Shown here piece after piece: positions 20,538-27,788 of a stretch of DNA of 64,000 nucleotides. Position 1 is the first letter of the stretch. Every line of letters begins with the position of its first letter. Position numbers and translations under genes: made by a program. The stretch is from the NCBI RefSeq assembly GCF_900112375.1, contig NZ_FOLS01000037.1, forward strand, positions 1 through 64,000. Reading direction: 5' to 3'. Source of the stretch: Pseudomonas citronellolis. Lineage in GTDB: Bacteria > Pseudomonadota > Gammaproteobacteria > Pseudomonadales > Pseudomonadaceae. The notes beneath the pieces are model-generated. The model was not told where the DNA came from and ran no database searches. It saw nothing but the letters and a program-made list of their open reading frames with translations.

Positions 20538-22052
20538 CTATCGTTTTTCCTGCACGTGCCCCGCATCGGCGCTCAGGGCCCGGCTGGCCTGGCCTGCGCG
20601 CAAGGCGTTCCAGCGCTGCAGGACGGCCGGCGGCGCCCACAGCTGCGGCTCGGAGGCGTCGAAGCCGTCTGCCGTCTCGCGCCGGGCGACCTCGCTGCTG
20701 GCCAACTGGAAGGCCTGCTGCAGGTCGTCGGTGGCGTTCAGGGCGTTGGCGAACAGGGCTTGGCCGAAGTAGGTGAAGTCCGCTTCCTCGGAACAGCCGA
20801 AGGACACCCGGTCGCTGCGCGCCGCCGTCATGATCAGAGTCCTGTCGTCCTTCAGAGGTTCGATGAAGCCGCCGCTGTAGCAGGCCGAGATCACCAGCAC
20901 CTTGTAGCGGTCTTTCAGCGGCGCGAGGAGTTCGGCGAGGTCGGCGGCGGGCAGGTTGTCCAGGCGGATGCCGGGCATGTCGAGGATCAGCTGGTGGTCG
21001 TGGCTGCCATGGCTGGTCAGGTAGATGAACACCAGGTCCTCCGGGCCGCTGCTGCGCGCCAGGGCGCGGATCGCCCGCGCCAGGCTCTCGCGGGTGGCCA
21101 TGGGGCGGTCGTCGGCATGGTTGCGGTTGTTCACCAGGGTGACCACGCCGCGCGCGCCGAAGCGCTGGCCGAGCAGGCGGGCGACGTAGTCGGCCTCGCG
21201 CAGGAACACGCTCTGCTTGCCGTCGCCGCCCACGCTCAGGGCATACAGCTCCACCTGCGGCGTGGAAGGCGGCAGCGCGGCCAGGGCGCGGTCGAGCAGG
21301 CGGCCCTGTTCCAGCAGGCCGACTTCCACCGGGTTGGGCAGGCGCCGGCCCTGTTCGTCGCGGCGCAGCAGGCCGTTGCTCCAGGTGCCGGCCTGCAGGC
21401 GGCCGTCGGCGCCGCGCAGGCTGCCCTTGCCGGCGAACTTGCCGTCGGCGAACTGGCCACGGTAGACCTGGCCGTCGGCCTGGGTCAGCACGCCTTCGCC
21501 GGCGAAGCGCCAGTCCTTGAAGCCACCTTCGTAGCGGCTGCCGTCGCGGCCCTCGTACTTGCCCTGGCCGTTCAGCGCGCCCTGGCTGAACTGGCCGCTC
21601 CACACGTCGCCGTCGGCGTTGACGAAGCGCCCCTGGCCGCTGAACTCGGTGTTCTCGAAGCCGCCCTCGTAGCGGTCGCCGTCGGCGTCGCTGAAGCTGC
21701 CCTTGCCGCGCAGCTGGCCGTTCTCGAAGGTGCCGGCGTATTCGTTGCCCTGGCCGTCGTCCAGCTGGCCCTGGCCGTGGTAGAGGCCGGCGCGGAAGCC
21801 GCCCTGGTAGTGGCTGCCGTCGGCGCCGTGCCATTCGCCCGGGCCGTCGAACAGGCCCTTGGCGAAGCGGCCCTGGTACCAGGCGCCGTTACCATGCTCC
21901 AGGCGCCCCTCGCCGTGCAGGCGGCCGTCGACGAGAGCGCCGTGGTAGCGCGCGCCGTCGGGCAGCACCAGGTCGGCCGAGGGCTGGGCGGGGCCCTGGT
22001 CGCAGGCCGCCAGGGCCAGGATCAGGGCGAGGAGGGGAAGGTGCAGGCGCAT
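20538..22052 (-). CDS. Lipoprotein with MORN repeats and a caspase-like (C13/C14) peptidase domain
   Basis: A 504-residue protein. Residues 1-17 are a lipoprotein signal with lipobox LAAC (Cys17). Residues about 35-225 hold eight to nine MORN repeats of about 23 residues (Y-x-G-x-F...G-x-G). The C-terminal part (about 265-470) is a caspase-fold cysteine peptidase: His348 in YLTSHGS and Cys391 in VISACYSGG form the expected dyad. A C13 (legumain-like) peptidase is the likeliest family. It would be anchored to a membrane facing the periplasm. A similar gene exists near mpl in P. aeruginosa, but its role is unknown to me. MORN repeats often bind lipids or proteins, so a membrane-triggered protease is a reasonable inference. 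Confidence 0.85.
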   Translation of the reverse strand: MRLHLPLLALILALAACDQGPAQPSADLVLPDGARYHGALVDGRLHGEGRLEHGNGAWYQGRFAKGLFDGPGEWHGADGSHYQGGFRAGLYHGQGQLDDGQGNEYAGTFENGQLRGKGSFSDADGDRYEGGFENTEFSGQGRFVNADGDVWSGQFSQGALNGQGKYEGRDGSRYEGGFKDWRFAGEGVLTQADGQVYRGQFADGKFAGKGSLRGADGRLQAGTWSNGLLRRDEQGRRLPNPVEVGLLEQGRLLDRALAALPPSTPQVELYALSVGGDGKQSVFLREADYVARLLGQRFGARGVVTLVNNRNHADDRPMATRESLARAIRALARSSGPEDLVFIYLTSHGSHDHQLILDMPGIRLDNLPAADLAELLAPLKDRYKVLVISACYSGGFIEPLKDDRTLIMTAARSDRVSFGCSEEADFTYFGQALFANALNATDDLQQAFQLASSEVARRETADGFDASEPQLWAPPAVLQRWNALRAGQASRALSADAGHVQEKR

Positions 22053-22092
22053 GCGGCAGGTCGGTCACGGTGGTTTTGCACCAGTGTGACGC

Positions 22093-22120
22093 AAAAAAGC
22101 CCGCGGGCGCGGGCTTTTTT
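22093..22120. terminator. Bidirectional rho-independent terminator
   Basis: A symmetric GCCCGCG/CGCGGGC hairpin is flanked by six A on the left and six T on the right, so it works on both strands. On the minus strand it ends the MaoC-like gene (stop at 22142) before the MORN-peptidase gene. Confidence 0.9.
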
Positions 22121-22141
22121 ACCGGGGGCCGGGCGCCGGCG

Positions 22142-22597
22142 TCAGACGAAGGCCAGGCTCAGCGATTCGGCGATGTAGGCCGGCTTGGGCAGGCCCTCGA
22201 TCTCCAGGGTGCAGCGTGCCTTGATCAGCCACTGGCCGGGGTTCTTCTCGCTGACGTCGAGGATGGTCACCTGCAGGCGCACCCGCGAATCCACCGGCAC
22301 CGGCTGGATGAAGCGCACGCTGTCGAGGCCGTAGTTGACCACCATCTTCGGGTTCTCCGGGAGCACCAGCAGGCCCTCGCAGAGCTTGGGAATCAGCGAC
22401 AGGGAGAGGAAACCGTGGGCGATGGTGCCGCCGAACGGGGTCTTCTTCGCCTTCTCCGGGTCCACGTGGATGAACTGGTGGTCCTCGGTGCACTCGGCGA
22501 ACTGGTTGATGCGGTTCTGGTCGATGGTGAGCCATTCGGAATGGCCCAGGTCCTTGCCAATGTAGTCCTTGAGGGTGCTGACGGGAACGAACGGCAT
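22142..22597 (-). CDS. MaoC-like (R)-specific enoyl-CoA hydratase
   Basis: A 151-residue hot-dog-fold protein with the hydratase-2 motif: QFAECTEDHQFIHVDPEKA (Asp and His of the catalytic dyad, around 32-50) and PFGGTIAHGFLSLSL (around 54-68). It probably hydrates trans-2-enoyl-CoA and may link beta-oxidation to polyhydroxyalkanoate synthesis (PhaJ-like); the substrate range cannot be read from sequence. The start ATG 22597 has a strong GGAGG site 5-9 bases upstream, so the longer frame to 22672 is rejected. Confidence 0.9.
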   Translation of the reverse strand: MPFVPVSTLKDYIGKDLGHSEWLTIDQNRINQFAECTEDHQFIHVDPEKAKKTPFGGTIAHGFLSLSLIPKLCEGLLVLPENPKMVVNYGLDSVRFIQPVPVDSRVRLQVTILDVSEKNPGQWLIKARCTLEIEGLPKPAYIAESLSLAFV

Positions 22598-22749
22598 GTT
22601 TTCCTCCGCGAACGCGTGTTGTTGTTTTTTGCGTGCGATGCAGCATGGCACAGGTCGATGACGGCTGCGCACCTATGCTTGAAGCGAATGCCATGCCATA
22701 GGCCGGGCGTACTTGGGCATAATGTCGGGCTTTTTCACAGGAGGTTGCC

Positions 22750-23118
22750 ATGCTGCTCCGCGGCCTGACCTGGCTGGTGCTGTTCCAACTGCTGGGCACC
22801 GGCCTGAATGTTCTCATCCTGCCGATGATCCCCGGCCCGATCATTGGGCTGGTGCTGCTGCTGGCGTTCCTGCTGGCGCGCGGGGAAGTGGGCGAGCCGA
22901 TCACGCTAGCGGCCTCCTCGCTGCTGCGCTACCTGCCGCTGCTGCTGGTGCCGCCGGCGGTGGGGGTGATGGTCTACGGCCGCCAGCTGCTGGCGGACTT
23001 CTGGCCGCTGGCCGGGGCCCTGGCGCTGTCGCTGCTGGGTTCCTTCCTGTTCGCCGGCTGGCTGATGCAGAAGCTGATCGACCGCCAGCGCGGCCGCAAG
23101 GAGGCCCGCGATGCTTGA
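22750..23118 (+). CDS. LrgA/CidA-family holin-like membrane protein
   Basis: A 122-residue membrane protein with four hydrophobic segments and the family pattern: LGTGLNVLILPMIPGPIIGLVLL (P-x-PxPxxG region, about 15-37, read here in two parts) and PPAVGVMVYG (about 67-76). LrgA/CidA proteins form oligomers in the inner membrane and influence murein hydrolase activity or small-metabolite export with their LrgB partner. The start ATG has CAGGAGG upstream. It overlaps the downstream lrgB-type gene by 8 bases. Confidence 0.9.
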   Translation: MLLRGLTWLVLFQLLGTGLNVLILPMIPGPIIGLVLLLAFLLARGEVGEPITLAASSLLRYLPLLLVPPAVGVMVYGRQLLADFWPLAGALALSLLGSFLFAGWLMQKLIDRQRGRKEARDA

Positions 23119-23824
23119 CTGGCAAGGCGCCTGGCAGGCGGTCACCCATCACCCGCTGTTCTGCATCGGCATCACCCTGGCGGCCTACCAACTGGCCCTG
23201 GCGGCCTACGAGCGCACGCGCTGGGTGTTCCTGCAGCCGGTGCTGGTGTCCATGGCCATGGTGATCCTGGTGCTGCTGGGCACCGGCATCGATTACCAGG
23301 CCTACAGCGCCGGGGTCAGCGTGCTGACCGTGCTGCTCGGCCCGGCCACCGTGGCCCTGGCGGTGCCGCTGTTCCTCAACCTCAAGCGCATCCGCCAACT
23401 GTTCTGGCCGACCCTGGTCACCCTGCTGGTGGCCGGCGTGCTGGCCACCGTGGCCGGCATCGGCCTGGGCTGGCTGTTCGGCCTGCGCGGCGAGCTGCTG
23501 ATGAGCCTGGCGCCGAAGTCGGTGACCTCGCCCATCGCCATGCTGGTGGCCAGCCAGATCGGCGGCGTGGCGGCGCTGGCGGCGGTGTTCGTGCTGATCA
23601 CCGGGGTGCTCGGCGCCATCCTCGGCCCGGAGCTGCTGCGCCGCATCGGCGTGCGCCACCCGGCCGCCCAGGGCATGGCGCTGGGCATGACCGCCCACGC
23701 CGTGGGCACCTCCCGAGCCCTGCAGGAGGGCGAGGAATGCGGCGCCTTCGCCGCCCTGGCGATGAGCCTGATGGGCGTGGCCACCGCAGTGCTGCTACCG
23801 TTGGCGGTAGCGTTGATCGCCTGA
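23111..23824 (+). CDS. LrgB/CidB-family membrane protein
   Basis: A 237-residue polytopic membrane protein with the LrgB signatures: LLGPATVALAVPLF (about 75-88), LAPKSVTSPIAM (about 135-146) and MTAHAVGTSRALQ (about 195-208). It acts with the overlapping upstream LrgA-type protein; the pair is linked to programmed lysis control and, in some bacteria, to pyruvate or other metabolite transport. Translational coupling with lrgA is likely because the start lies within its 3' end. Confidence 0.92.
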   Translation: MLDWQGAWQAVTHHPLFCIGITLAAYQLALAAYERTRWVFLQPVLVSMAMVILVLLGTGIDYQAYSAGVSVLTVLLGPATVALAVPLFLNLKRIRQLFWPTLVTLLVAGVLATVAGIGLGWLFGLRGELLMSLAPKSVTSPIAMLVASQIGGVAALAAVFVLITGVLGAILGPELLRRIGVRHPAAQGMALGMTAHAVGTSRALQEGEECGAFAALAMSLMGVATAVLLPLAVALIA

Positions 23825-23839
23825 AGCAGGAAGATTCAC

Positions 23840-24430
23840 ATGAAGTTGCCGCTCTTCCCCCTCAACACCGTGCTGTTCCCCGGTTGCCGCCTGGACCTGC
23901 AGATATTCGAGGCGCGCTACCTGGACATGATCGGCCGCTGCATGAAGCAGGGCGGCGGCTTCGGCGTGGTGTCCATCGTCGAAGGCCGCGAAGTGGGCGA
24001 GGCGCCGCAGGTGTTCAGCCAGGTCGGCTGCGAGGCGCTGATCCGCGACTGGCAGCAGTTGCCCAATGGGCTGCTGGGCATTCGCGTCGAGGGCGGCCGG
24101 CGCTTCCGCGTGCTGGATACGCAGGTGCAGCCGGACCAACTGCTGGAAGCCGAGGTGAGCTGGTTGGAGGAACAGCCCGACCAGCCGCTGACCGAGGAAC
24201 ACGACGACCTGGCCGCGCTGCTCGGCGCGCTGTCGCTGCACCCGATGGTCGCCACCCTGGAGATGGGCGGCGAGGTCAACGGCCAGCAGGAGCTGGCCTG
24301 CCAACTGGCCTACCTGCTGCCCTTCGAGCCGGAGCAGAAGCAGGTGCTGCTGGAGATGGACGACCCCACGGTGCGCCTGGCGCGCATCCAGGTGCTGCTG
24401 GAGCAGTTGCAGGGCGATCTGTTGGCCTGA
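23840..24430 (+). CDS. LON substrate-binding-domain protein
   Basis: A 196-residue protein made only of a LON N-terminal (ATP-dependent protease La substrate-binding) domain: it starts MKLPLFPLNTVLFPGCRLDL (the LFPL-N-TVLFPG signature, 1-20), followed by QIFEARYLDMI (22-32). No ATPase or peptidase domain follows. Such stand-alone LON-domain proteins are common in Pseudomonas, with unknown role. AGGAAG precedes the start; the gene lies 15 bases after lrgB and may be cotranscribed. Confidence 0.9.
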   Translation: MKLPLFPLNTVLFPGCRLDLQIFEARYLDMIGRCMKQGGGFGVVSIVEGREVGEAPQVFSQVGCEALIRDWQQLPNGLLGIRVEGGRRFRVLDTQVQPDQLLEAEVSWLEEQPDQPLTEEHDDLAALLGALSLHPMVATLEMGGEVNGQQELACQLAYLLPFEPEQKQVLLEMDDPTVRLARIQVLLEQLQGDLLA

Positions 24431-24668
24431 GCGTTGTGGCCGCCCTGTAGGAGCGGATCTCATCCGCGAATCGTGCCGTTGGTTCCGGCTATCGCGGACA
24501 AGGTCCGCTCAAGGGAAATGCCATGCCTCATGCCGAACTGTAGGAGCGGGCCCTGCCCGCGATTCGCGCGCAGGGCGCGCTCCTACAAGGGAATGGCGTA
24601 GCGCAGCGATACCCATCGCCATGACCGCATGGGTTTCGCCAGGGCTCAACCCATCCTGCAAAAGCGCT
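24431..24668. repeat. Palindromic repeat cluster between convergent genes
   Basis: It holds a GTAGGAGCGGATCTCATCCGC unit (24448-24474), a GTAGGAGCGGGCCCTGCCCGC/GCGCGCAGGGCGCGCTCCTAC inverted pair (24540-24586) and a partly decayed AGCGATACCCATC...GCATGGGTTTCGC element (24598-24659). No gene is seen. Confidence 0.8.
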
Positions 24669-26153
24669 TCAGATCACCAGCAAATCCATGAAGCGGTGCA
24701 CCGGCGTGGCTTCCAGCTGCGCGGGGTCGTCGCACAGCGCGGTTATCTGCGCGCAGCGCTGCGGGGCGAAGCGGGTGGCCAGGGCGTTGCGGAATTTCGC
24801 CTCCAGCAGCGGGATGCCCTCGGCGCGGCGGCGGCGGTGGCCCACCGGGTATTCCACCTCGATCTTCGGCGTGCTGCTGCCGTCCGAGAAGAACACCTGC
24901 ACGGCGTTGGCGATGCTGCGCTTGCCCGGCTCCAGGTATTCGCGGCTGTAGCGCGCGTCTTCCACCACTTCCATCTTGTCGCGCAGGCGGTCGATCAGCG
25001 GGTGCGCGGCGTGGAAGGCATCCTCGTAGTGCTCGGCTTCCAGGGTGCCGTAGATCAGCGGCACGGCGACCATGTACTGGATGCAGTGGTCGCGGTCGGC
25101 GGCGTTGGCCAGCGGGCCGGTCTTGGAGATGATGCGGATCGCCGATTCCTGGGTGTCGATGACGATGCGGGTGATCTCGCTGATGCGGTTGCGCACCAGC
25201 GGGTGCAGCTGTACCGCGGCTTCCACGGCGGTCTGCGCGTGGAACTCGGCGGGGAAGCTGATCTTGAACAGCACGTTCTCCATCACGTAGCTGGCGAAGG
25301 GCTGCGGCAGGCGGAAGCGGCGCTGGTCGTCGGGCTTGAGCGCCAGGTCCTTGTTGGTGTGGCTGAACAGCACGTCGTAGAAGCCCCATTGCGGCGCGGT
25401 CAGCACGCCGGGGATGCCCATCTCGCCGCGCCGGGCGATGTCCGCCAGGCGCAGGCCGCGGCTGCTGGCGTCGCCGGCGGCCCAGGATTTGCGCGAGCCG
25501 GCGTTGGGCGCGTGGCGGTAAGTGCGCAGCGCTTGGCCGTCGACGCAGGCGTGGGAGAGGGCGGAGAGCAGTTGCTCGCGGTCGGCGCCGAGCAGCCGTG
25601 CGCTCACCGCCGTGGAGGCGAGCTTGACCAGGAACACGTGGTCCAGGCCGACGCGGTTGAAGGCGTTCTCCAGGGCGAACACGCCCTGGATCTCGTGGGC
25701 CAGGACCATGGATTCCAGCACGTCGCCCATGCTCAGCGGCGGTTCGCCATTGGCCTGGGCGCGCTGCGCCAGGTGGTCGGCGAGGCCGAGGATGGCGCCG
25801 AGGTTATCCGACGGGTGGCCCCATTCGGCGGCCAGCCAGGTGTCGTTGTAGTCCAGCCAGCGCACCAGCGCGCCAATGTCCCAGGCGGCCTTGACCGGGT
25901 CGAGGCAGAAGCGCGTGCCCGGCACCCGCGAGCCGTGGGGCACCACGCTGCCTTCCACCTGCGGGCCGAGCAGCTTGGTGCATTCGGGGAAGCGCAGGGC
26001 CAGCAGGGCGCAGGCCAGGCTGTCCATCAGGCACAGCCGCGCGGTGTCGCGGGCCTCGGCGGAGTCGACGCGGTAGGTCAGGACGTAGTCGGCGATCTGC
26101 TGCAGGACGCCGTCGTAGTCGGGGCGGGTGTTCGGATCGGCGTTGGTGCTCAT
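24669..26153 (-). CDS. prpD: 2-methylcitrate dehydratase PrpD
   Basis: A 494-residue MmgE/PrpD-family enzyme that dehydrates 2-methylcitrate to 2-methyl-cis-aconitate in the 2-methylcitrate cycle of propionate breakdown. Full length, with the N-terminal helical domain (DYVLTYRVDSAEARDTARLCLMDSLACALLAL, read in part) and the WAAGDASSRGLRLADIARRGE region in the middle. It is last in the prp operon after prpF, across a 312-base repeat-bearing gap. The cluster also carries the AcnD/PrpF route for the same step, so dehydration can use either iron-independent PrpD or Fe-S AcnD. Confidence 0.95.
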   Translation of the reverse strand: MSTNADPNTRPDYDGVLQQIADYVLTYRVDSAEARDTARLCLMDSLACALLALRFPECTKLLGPQVEGSVVPHGSRVPGTRFCLDPVKAAWDIGALVRWLDYNDTWLAAEWGHPSDNLGAILGLADHLAQRAQANGEPPLSMGDVLESMVLAHEIQGVFALENAFNRVGLDHVFLVKLASTAVSARLLGADREQLLSALSHACVDGQALRTYRHAPNAGSRKSWAAGDASSRGLRLADIARRGEMGIPGVLTAPQWGFYDVLFSHTNKDLALKPDDQRRFRLPQPFASYVMENVLFKISFPAEFHAQTAVEAAVQLHPLVRNRISEITRIVIDTQESAIRIISKTGPLANAADRDHCIQYMVAVPLIYGTLEAEHYEDAFHAAHPLIDRLRDKMEVVEDARYSREYLEPGKRSIANAVQVFFSDGSSTPKIEVEYPVGHRRRRAEGIPLLEAKFRNALATRFAPQRCAQITALCDDPAQLEATPVHRFMDLLVI

Positions 26154-26465
26154 GGCGTGCTCCTGCGCGGTAATCCGGGAGAGTCTAGACGCTGGGGTTG
26201 TCTACTGGGTTCCCGCGTTCGCGGGAATGACTCCGGGAAACACGACACTCGATCCCGTCATTCCCGCGAACGCGGGAACCCAGAAAACAACGTAAGAGCA
26301 GCTGTCTTGCAGGTCGCGCCGGGGTGTTCTTCGTAGGAGCGAGCTTGCTCGCGAACCGCATGGCACCGCGTTTGTTCGCGAGCAAGCTCGCTCCTACGAG
26401 AAGCCGGGCCTCCCCGACGGCAGGAGGGGCCATCGCGGACGGAGTCCGCTCCTACGCGGCAGCGC
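26154..26465. repeat. Repeat-bearing 312-base gap inside the prp operon
   Basis: No gene is visible. It contains an inverted pair of the GTTCCCGCGTTCGCGGGAAT family (26205-26284; the only copy of this family in the window) and a head-to-head pair of GTAGGAGCGAGCTTGCTCGC units (26331-26400), then a GTAGGAGCGGA-type half unit near 26435-26456. These hairpins lie between prpF and prpD and may lower or stabilise downstream expression. Confidence 0.8.
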
Positions 26466-27653
26466 TCAGAAGGCGTCGCCCGGCACCCGCACCCAGCCTT
26501 CCATGAGGATGCGCGCGCTGCGGCTCATGATGGCCTTGGTCACGGTCCATTCGCCGTCCACCTGCTTCGCCTCGGCGCCCACGCGCAGGGTGCCGGAGGG
26601 GTGGCCGAAGCGCACGGCGCTGCGTTCGCCGCCACCAGCCGCGAGGTTGACCAGGGTGCCCGGCACGGCCGCGGCGGTGCCGATGGCCACGGCGGCGGTG
26701 CCCATCATCGCGTGGTGCAGCTTGCCCATGGACAGCGCGCGCACCAGCAGGTCGACGTCGCCGGCCTGCACCTGCTTGCCGCTGGAGGTGCGGTAGTCCT
26801 TGGGCGGCGAGACGAAGGCGATCTTCGGCGTGTGCTGGCGGGTGGCCGCTTCTTCGGGTGTCTTGATCAGGCCCATGCGCAGGGCGCCGGCGATGCGGAT
26901 CTGCTCGAAGCGCGCCAGTTGCTCGGGATCGGAGTTGATGTCCTCGCGCAGCTCGGTGCCCTTGTAGCCGATGTCCTCGGCGTTGACGAACACCGTGGGG
27001 ATGCCGGCGCTGATCATGGTCGCCTTGAAGGTGCCGACGCCGGGCACTTCCAGGTCGTCCACCAGGTTGCCGGTGGGGAACATCGAGCCACCTTCTTCGC
27101 CGTCGTCGGACGGGTCGAGGAATTCCAGCACGATCTCGGCGGCGGGGAAGGTCACCCCGTCCAGTTCGAAGTCGCCGGTTTCCTGGACCTGGCCGTTGGT
27201 CACCGGCACGTGGGCGATGATGGTCTTGTTGATGTTGGCCTGCCAGATGCGCACCACGCAGGTGCCGTTGTCCGGGATGCGCTCGGGGTCGACCAGGCCG
27301 GCGTGGAGGGCGAAGGCGCCGGCGGCGGTGGAGAGATTGCCGCAGTTGCCGCTCCAGTCGACGAAGGCCTTGTCGATGGAGATCTGCCCGTAGAGGTAGT
27401 CGACGTCGTGGCCGGGCTGGCTGCTTTTCGACAGGATCACGCACTTGCTGGTGCTGGAAGTGGCGCCGCCCATGCCGTCGATGTGCGCCGAGTAGGGGTC
27501 GGGGCTGCCGATCACGCGCATGAACAGCTTGTCGCGCGCCGCGCCCGGCACCTGGCAGCGCTCGGGCAGGTCCTGCAGGCGGAAGAACACGCCCTTGCTG
27601 GTGCCGCCGCGGATGTAGGTGGCGGGGATTTTCACTTGGGGTACGTGGGGCAT
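26466..27653 (-). CDS. prpF: 2-methylaconitate isomerase PrpF
   Basis: A 395-residue diaminopimelate-epimerase-fold isomerase. It works with AcnD, converting the trans product of AcnD to 2-methyl-cis-aconitate for the next hydration step. Family features: IRGGTSKGVFF at 14-24, IDGMGGATSSTSK (about 58-70) with the conserved glycine-rich loop, and CGNLSTAAGAFAL (about 102-114). It lies between acnD and prpD on the same strand. A pair of REP-type repeats occupies the 135 bases between it and acnD. Confidence 0.95.
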   Translation of the reverse strand: MPHVPQVKIPATYIRGGTSKGVFFRLQDLPERCQVPGAARDKLFMRVIGSPDPYSAHIDGMGGATSSTSKCVILSKSSQPGHDVDYLYGQISIDKAFVDWSGNCGNLSTAAGAFALHAGLVDPERIPDNGTCVVRIWQANINKTIIAHVPVTNGQVQETGDFELDGVTFPAAEIVLEFLDPSDDGEEGGSMFPTGNLVDDLEVPGVGTFKATMISAGIPTVFVNAEDIGYKGTELREDINSDPEQLARFEQIRIAGALRMGLIKTPEEAATRQHTPKIAFVSPPKDYRTSSGKQVQAGDVDLLVRALSMGKLHHAMMGTAAVAIGTAAAVPGTLVNLAAGGGERSAVRFGHPSGTLRVGAEAKQVDGEWTVTKAIMSRSARILMEGWVRVPGDAF

Positions 27654-27674
27654 GGGTCAGGTCCTGTGGGCTTT

Positions 27675-27745
27675 TCGTAGGAGCGAGCTTGCTCGCGAAC
27701 GGCCCCGCAGCGGGGATGGGTTCGCGAGCAAGCTCGCTCCTACAG
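27675..27745. repeat. Head-to-head REP-type pair between acnD and prpF
   Basis: Two GTAGGAGCGAGCTTGCTCGC units in opposite orientation around a CCCCGCAGCGGGG core. The whole can form a long hairpin in the prp transcript. Confidence 0.85.
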
Positions 27746-27788
27746 GATTGGTGCCGGCCCGCCGCTCGTGCGGGCCGGAGCCGTTAGA

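Noticed and set aside
24621-26336. 571-residue plus-strand frame opposite prpD
   Set aside because: Low-complexity His/Gln/Val-rich translation, a typical antisense shadow of prpD; it runs on into the repeat region.
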